Below, one piece after another: positions 35,467 to 46,289 of a stretch of DNA of 64,000 bases. Source of the stretch: Ophioderma brevispina (lineage: Eukaryota > Echinodermata > Ophiuroidea > Amphilepidida > Ophiodermatidae); assembly GCA_023653785.1 (NCBI GenBank), contig JAMKCH010011775.1, positions 19,322 through 83,321 of the forward strand. The letters are read 5' to 3'. The notes under the pieces were generated by a model. The model saw nothing but the letters and a program-made list of their open reading frames with translations, was not told the origin of the DNA and made no database searches. The position numbers and the translations under genes are program-made. How positions within the stretch are numbered: the stretch's first letter is position 1; each line of letters opens with the position of its first letter.

Positions 35467-35541
35467 ATGCCCCTATCCGGACTCGAACCGTTAAACTGCG
35501 TACTACGTGAATAGCCGCGCTTGCTAAATGAGGCTAACAGG
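35467..35541 (-). ncRNA. tRNA-like sequence (pseudo-tRNA or tRNA-derived SINE head)
   Basis: On the minus strand an A-box-like TAGCCTCATTTAGC (35536-35523) is followed by a B-box GGTTCGAGTCC (35489-35479) at tRNA spacing, then a T-rich run. The acceptor, anticodon and T stems pair poorly, so a working tRNA is unlikely and I assign no anticodon. Confidence 0.4.
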
Positions 35542-36658
35542 TGGTATGTATAGAGAAAGCGATGATCAACTCTCTAGTATAGGAGTTGATCTACTTGTCA
35601 ATATCATTTTGAACAACGGTTTTCAAAACGGAATTTTCTAACAAGTGCGCTCATTGCCATTGATAATCCTATCGAGATGAGAAAATATACCAATAATTTA
35701 TCTCATCATGCTAAAAAATTACGTCATCATTTTGATAATATGCACACTTCGGCAGGTGAGTTGAACCAAATGTAAACATTGGAAAATTATGCTGGAATTC
35801 GACAGCATGATCATGACTCTTAAATTTTCCTTATATCGACTCTGTAGAAAGCCGATTGCAAATTTGTATATTATAAAAAAATATACCATATTAAGACTTA
35901 TTCTGTAGTCTGTGGGAATAATTGACCCTCTCCGGTGTTAATAATTAATCCAATTCAAATTTGCTAATGAAACCGCGCGAAAAAGATCGTTACTCGTACC
36001 CCCACGAGTGCTCATGCCGCTCACCAACGGTCGAACCCTAAAAATTGACCTTTTAACGGATAATAGCGTTCGGTTGGCCGTTCTACTGAAATGTCGATTT
36101 TAAGCTTGATTGCAAATGCTATTATTGATGCCTTGGTTGTAGATAATGTCTAAAGCCCTTTTTTCACCTGATGCGGCCAGCTCTAAAAGTTAGCTACAAA
36201 TAATACTCCCAACCTTGTCACAAATCGAGTAGCTGGTTCCAAAAGACCGATACCCACATGTTCACATAACCCGTTGACCGGACCTAATCTGGAAAAATAC
36301 TTATATCTGATAGATCAACAATAATGCATTGTGAATTCAATTACACGTGCGTTCTTCTCGTGTTTGTACACATGCGCTGTTGCCATTTGAAAAGAAAAAG
36401 GAAGATGCACATTGCCCAATTTAATACAATTCCCACGAAGAAAAAAAAAAAATAAATTGCCTTCGGTTTTTATCCCTTGTGAAAAAAATCCACATATTTA
36501 TACACTTTTTTGTTTCATTAATAAAAATAAGTCCTTTGAAGTGTTAATTTTGACCATGGTAAAGAAAGAAAATACAAACAAAAAATTTCGGGAGTAAAAT
36601 TAAAATTACTTTAAATAAACACTAAAAGTCTGCAAAATTTCCTTTATTTACGCTTCCC

Positions 36659-36672
36659 GTTACCATGGCAAC
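36659..36672. promoter_or_regulatory. RFX-type X-box match
   Basis: GTTACCATGGCAAC fits the RFX consensus GTNRCC-N(0-3)-RGYAAC at every position. No promoter context is visible and it lies in the probable HMGR copy A intron, so function is speculative. Confidence 0.3.
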
Positions 36673-37294
36673 CGAACCCTGAAAGTATATTTACCCTTTC
36701 CCTACCCCTATCTTGTCTGAAACCTGCAATATAGGGTTTTCCACCAAAAATAAGTTGAAATGCTGCCCTCTTTATTCAGATATCACCAAAGATGATCTTT
36801 TGGATCGCGTTTAGATGGTTACCCCAAGAATAATAACGAATCTTTTAACGGTATGTATATGGATATGAAGAGAGTTCCAAGGAGACATATGTAGGAAGTA
36901 AATCAATGGGACTTGGGGTAGCAGTGCTACCCATAAGCTTTTTTTAATGATGGTTTTATGTCACGTTTGGAAGGTGTTGTTTAAGAGACAAAGTAATCAG
37001 GCAAATATAATCGGAAAAAATCTTGCCAAACTAGACTCCAAACGAATAAGCGTGCGCAGAACGACAAAATCTTCCAGCTACACAACAACGTAGAAAAACT
37101 ATAAGGCGCATAAAAAGGGATATGAAGATAAACATGCACATTAGGAGGGGCGGTGGTGTATGAAGCAGGCATGGGGGATGATGCTTGTTAAAATTTTTTT
37201 TGCATATATGAGTAAATTATGTGAAAAATAGGTAGTTAGAAACATTAAAAAAACTCAGAATTATAATTTACATTTTCATAAAATTTTCTTCAGT

Positions 37295-39150
37295 TTCATT
37301 TTTCACAAGTTTACCGTTTTCAAAAAAAATGTGAACGAGAAACACCTTATGGACTTCCAAATTTTGCGATGAATATCTTTAAACTGTGGATCTATGTTTT
37401 TTAAAACATAATTGAAAAGTGTCAGAGTACATGGTGTGGGTTGAGATGGCAGATTCTCACCAATTGGTCATGCGACATTGGATTTCACAGACAGTGAATA
37501 CCCTAACCCCCCATAGTTTGCAATGAGGGTTTTTTAAACACAGATCATTTTGAGCTTACATTTGACACAAATGAGCTTCATACGATGTTCGGTTCATGTG
37601 CTACTTTTTTTTGGAAAATATGACATGTCCGGCTAATTAATTTGTAATTAGCGAATTAATATTCATAATTTATTGTAGATGTAGTTCAACCATATGCTAC
37701 TATATGTGCAAAGTAGAAGTTATGTGATGTTCATTATCAAAAGAATCAATCCCTGGGATTAATTACCTTAAGAAAAACGTTTGCCTCAGAAGACTGCGAA
37801 CGCCATAGCTTTTAAAAAATTGTTTGCATGGTCCAAACTAAAAAAAAATTCATTTCGTCTGGGCTTTTCTGAGACACACTTTTTTATTATTATTGGTCAC
37901 TTTGGTGTTATTATTTATACATGTTCCTTGATTTCAGCGCTTGAATATACTTATGTGCCGATGACTCCGATGAAGCGATGGCAAAACATGTCCAGCACTT
38001 GCACCAAAGCTTGCTGCAACTGGATTATGGATCGCATCAATGAAGAAGCTCCGATATCAAAATCAACCGGATCTATGCGGAGAACTCGTTATCTGGAGAT
38101 AAACAAATCTCTTCTCTAAATGCACTTTTTGGACGAGGCGTATCTGTCACTGTGAAAGCTTCTATTCCGGAAAGTGTATTCCAGTCTGTGTTTAAGTTGC
38201 CTTCAGATGAAATGGTGAGAGGTTTCGAAATCTTTCGAAATTTTCACCATAGGGTCGGTCACCTTCAGCTCACTGTGGAAACACTGCCAACATGGTGGCG
38301 GCCATGTTTGCAGCGTTTGGGCAGGACCTTGGATCCGTAGGGGAGTGTTCGCAGGCGTTTTTAGATATAAAGCAAGGAAAGGGAGCAGAAAAGGGAATAG
38401 ATGTTGAATTCAATATGCCGAGTTTGGCTATCGGTACTGTAGGAGGTGGCACGGCATTACCTACGCAAAACCAATGTTTGGCTATGGTTGGTTGTGATGG
38501 AGGCGTGCCGAATTCAAGTCGCAAATTAGCCGAAATTATCGCCAGCGTGTGCCTTGGCGCAGACCTATCCCTATTAGCTTCGTTACTTACTAATACCCAT
38601 TCGGATTCCCATGACAAACTGGGACGCAACCGTCCCGTTTAGACAAACTATTTGTCACTATTAACACTGTTATCGGCGTACCCTGCACAAACTAAGGTGT
38701 TAAATCACATATTAGGTGGTGTTGACCTATAAAGTCAAATAATGAAATTGAACAATTTTAATGTTGTTTCCAAGAGTGGGTCGCACTAAGATCTACACTT
38801 GCGGTATCTTTTTATTGAGTTGTTTCACCGGTTTCTATATAGGTCAATTGACAGTGGTAATAGTACAACTTTAAATATTCCAGTATCTCCTCTTATGGTA
38901 AGAATAAACTGCAAAATAAATGGTTCTGCTATAATCGTCGTGGGCCAGTGACCTCGTGGGACAATGCCAGTGGCGTACAGACCGCTGGGGAGGGGGAAGT
39001 TCCCCTCCTTGCCCGAAAATGTGGACTAATATACATTTTCATCCCCTCGTCTTTGGGGAAATTTGACCAATATCAGCATTTGGGCAAAATTAATGTAAAT
39101 TCGGCAATTTTCGCGCGTGAGACTTCACCGAGAATCACCGAGACGACTTA
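37295..39150 (+). repeat. Tandem duplication unit 1 (carries HMGR terminal exon A)
   Basis: This is the first of two units about 1.97-2.0 kb apart, containing the intron tail, the terminal exon and about 500 bases of 3' flank. The offset between matching points drifts from 1972 (AGCTTTTAAAAAATTG near 37807) to 2003 (GGTGTTAAATCACATATTAG near 38696), so the units differ by many small indels. A hAT-like end (CAGTGGCGTACAG, near 38971) sits in the 3' flank. Confidence 0.8.
37938..38642 (+). pseudogene. HMGR: HMG-CoA reductase-like terminal exon, copy A
   Basis: The exon follows the acceptor TTGATTTCAG and ends with a TAG stop directly after GRNRPV. The catalytic Lys is in SGDKQIS (AAA at 38101), the catalytic Asp in FGQDLGSVGECS (GAC at 38325) and the catalytic His in SHDKLGRNRP (CAT at 38610). 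GTVGGGTALPTQNQCL, the NADPH-binding loop, lies between. From 38292 to the stop the frame is open for 116 codons, which is the best-preserved C-terminus of the three copies. The 5' part is shifted: the AGQNM segment near 37965-37990 is broken, and a one-base change near 38255 moves the frame. The GRNRP ending is bacterial-type rather than animal-type. Function is inferred from the family; the frame breaks may be sequencing errors. Confidence 0.8.
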
Positions 39151-39194
39151 CATTTCTGATATTTGGTGAATTTTTTTTTGTTGCGCTGTTATCA

Positions 39195-41150
39195 TTTCAT
39201 TTTTCAAAAGTTTACCTTTTCAAAAAAAGTGGAAAAGTTATTATAACCCAATATATTGTTGTTTGACTTTTTCAATAGATTTTGCTTTTTCTTTTTGTTA
39301 GTTTGTATGAATATCCTTTAAACTGTCTGATGTATTTTGTTTTTTTAAACCTCATGTATTGAAACTTTTGTTTAGAGTACATGGTGTGGTTGAGATGGCA
39401 GATTCTCACAATGGTCATGCCAAATTTTTGTGTGATGTTTGTTTTTCACGACAGTGATACCCTACCCCCCCATAGTCTTGCAATGAGGTTTAAAACACAG
39501 ATCTTTGAGGCTTTATATTTGACAACCAAATTTACAGAGCTTCATACGATTGTTCGGTTTCTGATGCTACATTGTTTTGAAAATATGACATGTTCGGCTA
39601 TAATTATGGCTAATTAGCTTAATTAATATTATAATTTATTTCGATAGTATTTCACCATATGCTACTTATATGTGAAAAGTATGACGTTTATGTGGATGTT
39701 CCATTATCAAAATAATCCAATCCCTGGGATTAATACCTTAAGTAAAAAAGTTTTGACCAGAAGACCTGGCCCACGCATAGCTTTTAAAAAATTGTGTTGA
39801 TGGTCCAAAACAAAAAAAAAATCATTTCGTTGGGGCTTTTCTGACGATAAAACCTTTTTTATTATTATTTGGTCAATTTTGTTTTTATTCTTTATCCATT
39901 TTTCCCTTTTTCAGCGCCTGAATCTATTCTTTGCCTATGACTCCGCTGAAGCTGCTGGGCAAAAAGTTCCAGCCTTGCACCAAGTTGCTGCAACTGGATT
40001 TTATTGGATAGCATCAATGAAGAAGGCGCCGGATATCAAATCAACAGAATCTATGCGGAGAATTGCTTTTATCTGGAGATAAAAAAATCTCTTTCTCTAA
40101 ATGCACTTTTTGGACGAGGCGTATCTGTCACTGTGAAAGCTTCTATCCGGAAAGTGTATTCCGTCTGTGTTTAGTTGCCTCAGATGAAATGGTGAGAGGT
40201 TTCGAAATCTTTCGAAATTTTCACCATAGGGTCGGGTCACCTTCAGCTCACTGTGGAACCACTGCCAACATGGGTGGCGGCCATGTTTGCAGCGTTTGGG
40301 CAGACTTGGACCGTAGGGGAGTGTTCGCCAGGCGTTTTAGATATAAGCAAGGAAAAGGGAGCAGAAAAGGGAATAGAGTGTTGTTGAATTCAATATGCCC
40401 GAGTTTGGCTACGGTTACTGTAGGATCCGGTGGCACGGCATTACCTACGCAAAACCAATGTTTGGCTATGGTTGGTTCTGTGATGGAGGCGTGCGAAGTT
40501 CAAGTCGCAAAATTAGCACGAAGAATTTATCGCCCACGCGTGTGTGCCTGGCGCAGCCCTATCCCTAAGTAGCTTCGTTTACTTACTAATTACCCATTCG
40601 GATTCCCTATGGAACAAAACTGGGACGTAAACCGTCCGTTTAGACATAAAACTATTTGTCCTATAACACTGTTATCGGCATTACCCTGCACAAACTAAGG
40701 TGTTAAATCACATATTAGGTGGTGTTGACCTATAAAGTCAAAAATGAAAAGTGAACAATTGTAATGGTTGTTCCAGATGTGTTCGCCACTGATTCTACAC
40801 TGCGGGATCTTTTTATTGAGTGTTTCACCGGGTTCTATATAGGTCAAGTGACAGTGTAATAGTACAACTTTAATTTCCAGTATCTCCTCTTATGGTAAGA
40901 ATAAACTGCAAAATAAATGGTTCTGCTATAATCGTCGGTGGGCCAGTGACTCGTGGGAACATGGACAGTGGCGGACAGACCGCTGGGGAGGGGACGTTCC
41001 CCTCCTTGCCCGAAAATGTGGACTAATATACATTTTCATCCCGCCTCGTCTTTGGAGGAAAATTGGACCAATATCAGATTTGGGCAACAATTAATTAAAT
41101 TAAATTCGGCAATTTCGCGCTGAGACGTCACCGAGAATCACCGAGACCGT
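39195..41150 (+). repeat. Tandem duplication unit 2 (carries HMGR terminal exon B)
   Basis: This is the second copy of the unit at 37295-39150. Homology starts near CATTTTTCAAAAGTTTACC and ends near CACCGAGAATCACCGAGAC. It keeps substitution-level identity with unit 1 but has dozens of length differences, mostly one base and often in homopolymers. Confidence 0.8.
39915..40643 (+). pseudogene. HMGR: HMG-CoA reductase-like terminal exon, copy B (duplicate without its upstream exon)
   Basis: This is a near-duplicate of 37938-38642 located about 2 kb downstream. It opens RLNLFFAYDSAEAAGQK, so its 5' end is better kept than that of copy A, but it then carries many one- and two-base indels. Recognisable pieces are LNALFGRG, NMGGGHVCSVWADL (the shifted NMVAAMFAAFGQDL segment), GTALPTQNQCLAMVGS, and the broken C-terminus near 40600-40643. 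No copy of the preceding catalytic exon lies between 38643 and 39914, so this is an orphan last exon inside a larger tandem duplication. Copy A is correct where B is broken and the reverse, so a consensus would be more open than either. Confidence 0.75.
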
Positions 41151-44100
41151 TACAAGTTTGCCCCCTTTGGCGTGAAGACTTGGGAATTTTGCGACTCTGG
41201 TACAACTGCCTCGGTACGCCAAGGGCAATGCAAGTGCCGCAGGCAGGAAACATACCTCGCGAATCACGGTTAAATATAAGTATATCACAAAATTAGTAAT
41301 CATTAAAAACATCATGAATATGCACATGATTTCCTTTTGTAAAATGTTGAAAATGTTACAAACCTTCTACACAGTATGCCAGATTGAAGCTAGTTTTATA
41401 TATATATTAGAGGTAGTGGGATGAGGATAGTCTCTGGACATCCCAAGAGGAGTTACAAATCACTCTCCTACAATGCAAAAATAAGGAGAGCTGTGTAGGG
41501 GAAGTGATCACTCTCGCTCCCTTAAAAGTCGATGTTTGAGTCAAGTAATTAACATAATAGCAACTTGAGGATAGTCGCTTGCACATGTCAACGTATTACT
41601 ATGAGGCAGGTGAGACATCTTTGTACAGGTCAACTAATTACGTAAGTTGCAGGTTGAAGACAGTCTTTGTACAGGTCCACTTATTACGTAAGTTTTCAAA
41701 CTTAAGCACGGGTTGTTAGTCGATTCCGTCCGGTTTGTTTTTTAGGTTATACCAGTGTCTGCTATATGAAACGCGAACGATTAAACCGCCATGAACCACC
41801 GATCAATGAGAGCGTTGAATTTTATTACGCCCCTCATCTTACAGCTGGCTGATAAATCTTTTTGGGAATTGACTTGCAAAGAAAGAGCAATAGACAATCG
41901 AAGACATTTCAGATTCAAACTTTGAACTGCAAATGGTCCTTATTTGGTGTTTGAAAATAATTGTCTGTTTCAGCCATCTTTTTTTTTTTTTCGCGTACAT
42001 TCTTTTGATCTGTGTGTAACATTGCCTGTAATAAATGTCATATTTAACCCGTGACGTGTTTCTCGTAAATGTAAGAGAATTGCACTCTTATCAAAAGTCA
42101 AATATAAAAAGTGTGGACCCTGTAAAAAGAGGGGCGTTTATACAGAGGTCAAATTTCAAGTGATCAAAGGAGCTGATTTGTGCACCCACTGTTTCCCAGG
42201 TGCCGCGTATTAAAATACCTGTGTTTTGCCTTATCTTCGTAGCAAAAGTTGATAGCTATAAGGCATAACTGTGTTTTTTTAAGGTCATCTTGGGGCTGAA
42301 AGGTAAGAATGAACAGATTGCATGAAATGGTGCCAATGTTGGTCTTGTTTAATGCAATAACCATCAATTATACATTTTGTGCAAATTTTATAGGTCTCTT
42401 GGGGTGGGCCATCTGTATCTGAAAATGCAACAGTAGCCTATAAGGATTAACTAGTTCAAGAGAAGCAAATCGAATAATTTTCTACCAGTTTCGGCGAATC
42501 GGAGCATTCTAAAAAAATCCGCCAGGATGACCTTGAAACGTTTTTTGCCTTACTGTATTACACTATTGTTCACAGGTAAAGCAAACTAATGCAGTTATTT
42601 TTAATCAACATACATAACCAAACATGTCAGTGAACAAAAAGCACAATTTTTTCCCGCCCTGTACAAAACACAACCCTCCTATTGCATGTTCCATCCAATT
42701 CCACACCAACCCTTTTCATGTTCATTCTATGACCTTTGCTAACGGTGAGCACAAATTTAATTACAATTGGCAAATTGCAATTCACAATGTTATAGCCTTT
42801 GTTGGCATTTCGTGTTAAAATTTGCCATACAAATTTTCTGGTAAGGTGCTGAATCATAAACAAAACTCAGCTTGAATCTGGATTTGTCAGAAATCGGTAA
42901 CAACAGTGGCTAAATTCTTAAGACACTGGTATTCACGGATTTCTTTGTAGATAACCTTGTAAGGCCATATTCTTACTGACAATTTCACAAATACTTGAAC
43001 ATAAAAAAAAAAAGGCTGACTCAGAGATTTCCCGATGAGGGCGCACTCATTTTTCAAACAAATCGTGTTTTTTGCATATACAAAATGCTTGTCCATATAC
43101 TAATCACTGAGTGAAATAACTAAGCTCAAATCGAAGTCTTTCATATAGAAAATCACAACTTTGTTATAAAATTCCGGATCCGGAAATTTTGTTACACACG
43201 GTATCCTATGGCACTGTTATACTGTGCATAAATGTTTACTGCGTGAACACGAAAAATCCGATTCATCTCTAACTTTGGAATTAAGCATTTTAGGTAACTA
43301 CCTTTAGTTCTAGATGACTATTTTTAATTACTACACCAAAAAAATTATATTTCAAAATCTCTGAATCAGCCTTTTAATCGTAATCAAGATTAATTATGTG
43401 CAAATGACTAAGTGATAATACGTATGTAAACAACAATATGTAAATAAGTTGATTCAACTGGACCTGTTAATATGAGAGTCTAATAATCTGAATAAAAAGA
43501 AAACCGCTCTTGGTAAACTATGGCCAGTCCATCATGAGTATGGGTAGTAGGCCTTTATACCAATATACCATATTAAATTAATAGATATGTTGATTTTTCA
43601 TAGTTTTTAATTCATATCTTATTTAAAGGGGCACTACCCAATCCTCAGCCTCGTCTCCACCTTCCCACCATTAAACATGAGATTTTGGTACCATTAGAAA
43701 CATTGTATTTTTCTCATCTCATCTGCAAAATACAAAATATTTTGACCGACATCTATACCCTTTAGGCTAAAATGTGGTTTGTCTACGGTAACCGGAAAAT
43801 AGTTCGTACAGTACTCTATGGGCGATTGTCACTATACACACAATTATTGGTCATATATTAAAATGTATTTTGGATTCAAATGGAAGCGGATATGGTATTT
43901 CTACTTTAATAACAATACCAAATGTTAGCGTTTGTAGTACTTTTTTGTTGATTACTGCAGTTATTTAAAAAAATGATTTTGGGTGTTTTTAGCCATGGTT
44001 AAAATAGTATTTTATACAAATTTAAAATTTGCCTCGCTGCAAAATCTGATCGAGAATTAGAACCATTCAAAACTATTGTATTTCTCCCCTGAACATTCTG

Positions 44101-45130
44101 TAGAAATAATAGTACAAACCTCACCGGATTGTAATTTTATAAGTAGCACAGTACATTGGAAAGTACATATTCAACTTGAAATTCCAATTTATTCCCTGTG
44201 AGTCCGTAGAATTGATGCGACCGATCTGATCACCAGGCCCAATATTGGTAGCATTTGAAATTGGGATATAAAGTAAAAATATAAACAGATGCAAACTATT
44301 TTTAAAGGCATATCCCTTTGCAATTAGGTATGATAATTTTAATATTAATAATTGGATTCTCTATCAACAATATGGTCTAATCACGTTTTTATACTTGTAA
44401 ATATTGGTGCGATTGGAGCATATCTGGTTACAAATATCAATTTTTAATAAGAGTCTATTAGCCTGTGAATGTAAATTATAAAATCATACATTGAATATAC
44501 CTAAATGATGTAATTCAATATGCATGTGATTGATCTATATCTTTAATACGCTTGCACTACACAAATAATAATGTACTTATTTTAAGTGGAAATTAAATCA
44601 TAGTAACCTTGATTATTCCTGATTCAAGTCAAAGTTAAGATCTTTTGTCTGTTATCTTGTTTATAATTATATATATTAGAATATTAACAAGCAAAGGTCA
44701 ATTGAAACCATATTGATTTACAACCCGTTTACCGTTCTACGTAAGGTGTTCTGCCCATTTTCAAAAAAAAAAAGTTTAAAAAACTAACTAGTTTCTTGTA
44801 GCATCACTTATAGAAAACGACTACTATTAAACCGTTCACCAAGACAGCTACCCAGATAAAAATGTTAGTGCTGGCGCAATGATGATAAATCATAATGGAC
44901 GGACATAAACTTAGGATTTCCAAGCTCTGTCGTTAAGTACAATCTGGACTCCAATTCTAATACCAAATCGCTTATTTTATGATTTAAATACGCATTTTTG
45001 AGCATTCGCTTTCGCAGTATAGTTTCCTAGATAATTACCAACATAACTGTGCAATAAATTTTTTTAAAATTGGGGCGCTCTTCAAAAAATGCGCCTAATT
45101 ATTGCTTTAAGGTATTATTGTAAAGGTGAT
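41151..45130. other. Gene-poor AT-rich stretch
   Basis: The only structure seen is a decayed direct repeat at 41560-41700 with units of roughly 45-55 bp containing TTTGTACAGGTC and TTACGTAAGTT. There are no LINE, TIR or exon signals. Confidence 0.4.
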
Positions 45131-45135
45131 TACTG

Positions 45136-45440
45136 GGGTCAGTAGTAAATGTTCTTATACTGAAAAAAACGTTTATAATACGGTAAGAAGACTAGGTTAC
45201 AACTAATCCCATGCTTTTTGTGAGGTTCACAGATCGTGAGAATATTATGTAGTAAGTTCATTAGTACTGATCCATGTAACTTTACTTTGTGTGGACGTTT
45301 CAGGAACGACTGTCCTTCATCAGCACTGGATGGAATGGTGGATTCGTCCAAGTTTGGTTGTTATTTTTCAACCTGGAGTTGCAGTGCTCTCCAATCCTTG
45401 GGGCATTTTTTCTCCAACCGCTCATCATAAATGTGTTTGA
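45136..45440 (-). mobile_element. Possible terminal region of a Penelope-like or related element
   Basis: On the minus strand CAGTGCTGATGAAGGACAG is followed by a 'gaaacgtcc' word. This combination is common near the ends of Penelope-like and some other retroelements. No reverse transcriptase or GIY-YIG sequence is present. Weak assignment. Confidence 0.25.
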
Positions 45441-46289
45441 AAGCATTATTACATAATAATCCCATGCTGTATCTTCAATGGCGTAACAAGCCTAATTTCC
45501 AGGGGAATTGCAAAGTCTCATTTCTGTTAAAAATGCGCGCCTAATGTGCGGGAAATGGAACTTGCCACACAATTAGCCATAAGAAAATCATTATAATCAA
45601 ATAAGACTGTCGATCCCCACCCAGTATTTTGGCACCCTTCCCCCCTCCCCCTCGCTACGCTTCCGTGCAAATGGTAATGATGAATAAAAATTGTTTAATT
45701 ACGCTAAGTTGTATATATCGGATTGTATATAAACTATTAAGCCCTAATACAATATAACATTTCAAGTGAATGAGGTTTTTTGCTATACTATATAAAGGAC
45801 AGATCATTTAAACTGTACACTGTTACTGCGCAATAAACACATGTTTCACTGTACCAAACATATCTTGTCTGTTGTTAAATAATCTTCTTGCTTGTTGTGT
45901 CATAACCAATGCTTGCCATATTAATCATTGAACGAGACAGAAATGGCCAATAGACGAGGCATTCCAAAATTTTTCTGGTTGCTAGCCACAGACTTGAAAT
46001 TTCGTCATTTCAACATAATGTGATCAATATCTGGACTTCTGAGCAATATACAACCGCATTGTGGTAATACCCATTTGAAAACAAAACAAGATCTAAAAAC
46101 ACTTTCCTCAGATGTCCATGTGAAGAAAATTCAATATTTTGTAAGGAATACAAGTCCGATGGGTTGGTTCGCTGTTTCTCTTCTTACATCTCCAATGAAT
46201 GTTGGATCAGTGTCATTGCTGGGAGCAGACTGCCTCCACATGAAATTTTTCGTAGGTTCAGATAACACGGAGACAATGGAGGGTTGAGG
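45441..46289. other. Non-coding stretch
   Basis: No exon or repeat recognised. Confidence 0.3.

Larger units (their letters stand above)
32818..37937 (+). other. Probable HMGR copy A intron (5.1 kb), mostly unassigned repeats
   Basis: This lies between the copy A exons, with a GTATCT donor and a TTTCAG acceptor. Contents: a LINE reverse-transcriptase fragment on the minus strand (33.8-34.1 kb), a tRNA-like sequence (35.47-35.54 kb), a perfect RFX-type X-box (36659-36672), two GGGAACACGTG copies (33388-33424), and A or T homopolymers. The first unit of the 2-kb tandem duplication begins near 37295. I see no further exon. That A and C share one intron position, with very different intron sizes, is inference from the exon ends. 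Confidence 0.5.
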
